Positions 5,948 through 7,075 of a DNA stretch of 7,075 nucleotides are shown here, piece after piece. The DNA is taken from contig JASHVH010000220.1 of the NCBI GenBank assembly GCA_030039575.1, positions 1 through 7,075 of the forward strand, in the 5' to 3' direction. The notes under the pieces are model-generated. The model was not told where the DNA came from, made no database searches, and saw nothing but the letters and a program-made list of their open reading frames with translations. The translations under genes were made by a program, and so were the position numbers. The stretch comes from Acidimicrobiales bacterium (lineage in GTDB: Bacteria > Actinomycetota > Acidimicrobiia > Acidimicrobiales > Palsa-688). Numbering within the stretch: the first letter of the stretch is position 1; each line of letters starts with the position of its first letter.

Positions 5948-5978
5948 AAAAGAAGTTAGCCCGCTATCGGTACGGGCT
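5948..5978 (-). terminator. Intrinsic-terminator-like hairpin after the DHA2 gene
   Basis: On the minus strand AGCCCG (5978-5973) pairs with CGGGCT (5963-5958) across a 9-base loop, followed at once by AACTTCTTTT (5957-5948), a T-rich tail. Position and polarity fit termination of the transporter gene that ends at 6046, or at 5982 in the other frame. Confidence 0.45.
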
Positions 5979-5981
5979 CTG

Positions 5982-6164
5982 TTAAAGGGACAAGCCCTTT
6001 CTACCTACGGCGTAATAGGCAAGGCTGAGCTCCAGTGAGGCGGTTTTACCATCCCTGCCGGCGGGCGGCCCTACGAGCCCGGCGCCGCGCTCGGCGCTGG
6101 ACTGCCCGCTCGTGGAGAGTCCCGACGCGAACACCCGCATAAGCGGCGCCACGACGATGAGCAA
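5982..6164 (-). other. Alternative reading frame over the end of the DHA2 gene (possible frameshifted C-terminus)
   Basis: Below about 6164 a different minus-strand frame stays open to a TAA at 5982-5984 and reads LLIVVAPLMRVFASG and onward. By hand count, 34 of its first 37 codons end in G or C. The annotated frame over the same bases has 24 of 39 and yields an unusual Arg-rich end (RRARRRARRAARR). The frame is closed upstream by a TAG at 6198-6200, so a shift would have to lie between about 6165 and 6197. It could equally be a GC-rich coincidence. Confidence 0.3.
5984..6000 (-). repeat. Short inverted repeat upstream of the terminator
   Basis: AAAGGG (5984-5989) and CCCTTT (5995-6000) form a perfect 6-base-pair hairpin with a 5-base loop, a few bases before the terminator-like hairpin in the minus direction. 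It may be a second, weaker part of the same termination region. Confidence 0.4.
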
Positions 6165-7075
6165 ATGGCCCGCCCGGCGAAGGTTCGATTGGCGCCGCTA
6201 CGTAACCGGCGCCCGATGTCCCCACCAGCCAGGCCGGCGTCTGCTCGCCATCCTGGGCCGACTTTGCCTCGCTCTCGTCCCCGGCGGCTTCGGGAGCCTG
6301 CTGTTGACGGCCGGGCCGGAGGCCGACAAAGGCCACAACGCCGGCGGCGGCCATGATCCCGGCCATCACGTAGAAGACGGTCTGGGAGGCGTAAGCGAAG
6401 TCCAGCCGGACGAAATGCGGGATGGTCGCCGCACTGCCGCTGCCGCCTTGGTGCTCCGCGACCCTATTAGCCGTCGCCGCTGCCAGGCTTAGCGGGAGGC
6501 CTCTGGCTACTAACGACGAAGTGAGGTGGGAACGCAACCCGGACACCAATATGGTGCCGAGCACAGCCAAGCCGAGGCTGGCGGCGTAGTTACGGACAGT
6601 CTGGGTGATCCCCGTCGCTTCGCCGTAACTTAGCCGGGAGGCGCGGTTGATCGCATCGGTGTTGGCTTGGCCCTGCATGAGCCCGACACCGGCGCCGGCC
6701 AGGATGATGAACCAGATCTGGGAACTAAAGTTGAGATCTGTCGCCTTACCCGCCCACAGGGCGAAGCCCACCGCGGCCAACGCGCACCCAAGCACGACGG
6801 GACGTTTCGCCCCGATGCGGTCTAACATCCGGCCCCCAATTTGGGCGGCCACCACAAAACCGATGAAGAAGTACAGCAGGACCAGGCTGGCATTGATCGG
6901 GGGCTTGCCGAGCGCGATCTGGGCGTACTCGCTGGCAAAAAAGTAGACCGGGATGCCTACCAGCATCGCGATGCCCAGGACAACGTTCTCGACCCCGAAA
7001 GCCCGGGCCCGGAAAATGTCGAACTGGATGAGGGGCGACGTCGTGCTCCGCTCGACGAAATAGAACACGACCAGC
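6046..7075 (-). CDS. DHA2-family MFS drug transporter (EmrB/QacA type), 5' end missing
   Basis: The frame is open to the window edge, and the visible 342 or so residues are the C-terminal part of a 14-helix DHA2 transporter. The GTG at 7068 is an internal Val codon, not a start. It begins in the loop after helix 8 (FVERSTTSPLIQFDIFRARAFG, like the family's E-R-x-PLxxxxLF pattern). Six hydrophobic segments follow, corresponding to helices 9-14. Between the second and third of these lies GGRMLDRIGAKRP, the second-half copy of motif A. TQTVRNYAASLGLAVLGTIL is the characteristic helix-13 region. Members are proton-driven exporters of drugs or lipophilic compounds. About 250 N-terminal residues are outside the window. 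After the last helix comes a hydrophilic tail of roughly 90 residues, acidic first (AAGDESEAKSAQDGEQ) and then Arg-rich; the Arg-rich part may result from a frameshift. Confidence 0.92.
   Translation of the reverse strand, partial: LVVFYFVERSTTSPLIQFDIFRARAFGVENVVLGIAMLVGIPVYFFASEYAQIALGKPPINASLVLLYFFIGFVVAAQIGGRMLDRIGAKRPVVLGCALAAVGFALWAGKATDLNFSSQIWFIILAGAGVGLMQGQANTDAINRASRLSYGEATGITQTVRNYAASLGLAVLGTILVSGLRSHLTSSLVARGLPLSLAAATANRVAEHQGGSGSAATIPHFVRLDFAYASQTVFYVMAGIMAAAGVVAFVGLRPGRQQQAPEAAGDESEAKSAQDGEQTPAWLVGTSGAGYVAAPIEPSPGGPFAHRRGAAYAGVRVGTLHERAVQRRARRRARRAARRQGW

Larger units (their letters stand above)
5795..6045. other. Gap between the two transporter genes
   Basis: This 251-base stretch lies downstream of the DHA2 gene and upstream of the EntS-like gene, both on the minus strand. 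It holds the terminator-like hairpins at 5948-6000 and the leader hairpin at 5833-5851, suggesting that the two transporters are separate transcription units. I see no independent gene in it; an alternative end of the DHA2 gene may reach to 5982. Confidence 0.5.

Overview
The window is GC-rich DNA with tightly packed genes, frequent GTG and TTG starts and strong G/C preference at third codon positions. This suggests a high-GC bacterium, most likely an actinomycete relative (Actinomycetota). That placement is an inference from composition and gene content. I see no rRNA, tRNA, CRISPR array or insertion sequence.

Left part (1-2582): the first 86 bases hold the last 27 codons of an AMP-forming acyl/aryl ligase (ANL superfamily). 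Its TGA overlaps the GTG start of an integral-membrane acyltransferase of the acyltransferase-3 (AT3) family (83-1357). Facing it, tail to tail, is a secreted SGNH-hydrolase-like protein (1403-2311, minus) with a signal peptide. The SGNH protein lacks two of the usual conserved residues. Ligase, AT3 and SGNH protein together suggest an acyl-activation and cell-surface acylation locus. A good promoter candidate for the SGNH gene lies at 2407-2435 in the divergent intergenic region.

Middle part (2583-4481): a plus-strand cluster encodes a histidine-phosphatase (phosphoglycerate-mutase-like) enzyme, a ComA-family phosphosulfolactate-synthase-like protein and a small VOC/glyoxalase-fold protein. 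The ComA-like and VOC genes share a GTGA start/stop overlap behind a strong ribosome binding site. ComA makes phosphosulfolactate from phosphoenolpyruvate and sulfite, and the classical next step is dephosphorylation by ComB. Here no ComB is visible and a histidine phosphatase occupies that place. The cluster is therefore a candidate for a non-canonical sulfonate (sulfolactate or related) pathway, and it is the most interesting part of the window.

Right part (4478-7075, minus): a complete MFS_3/EntS-like exporter ends in a 4-base overlap with the VOC gene. After a 250-base gap comes the C-terminal two thirds of a DHA2 (EmrB/QacA-type) 14-helix drug transporter, whose 5' end lies beyond the window. 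The end of that transporter shows a conflict between reading frames that may mark a frameshift. Its downstream gap holds a terminator-like hairpin with a T-rich tail. The leader of the EntS-like gene holds a strong hairpin.
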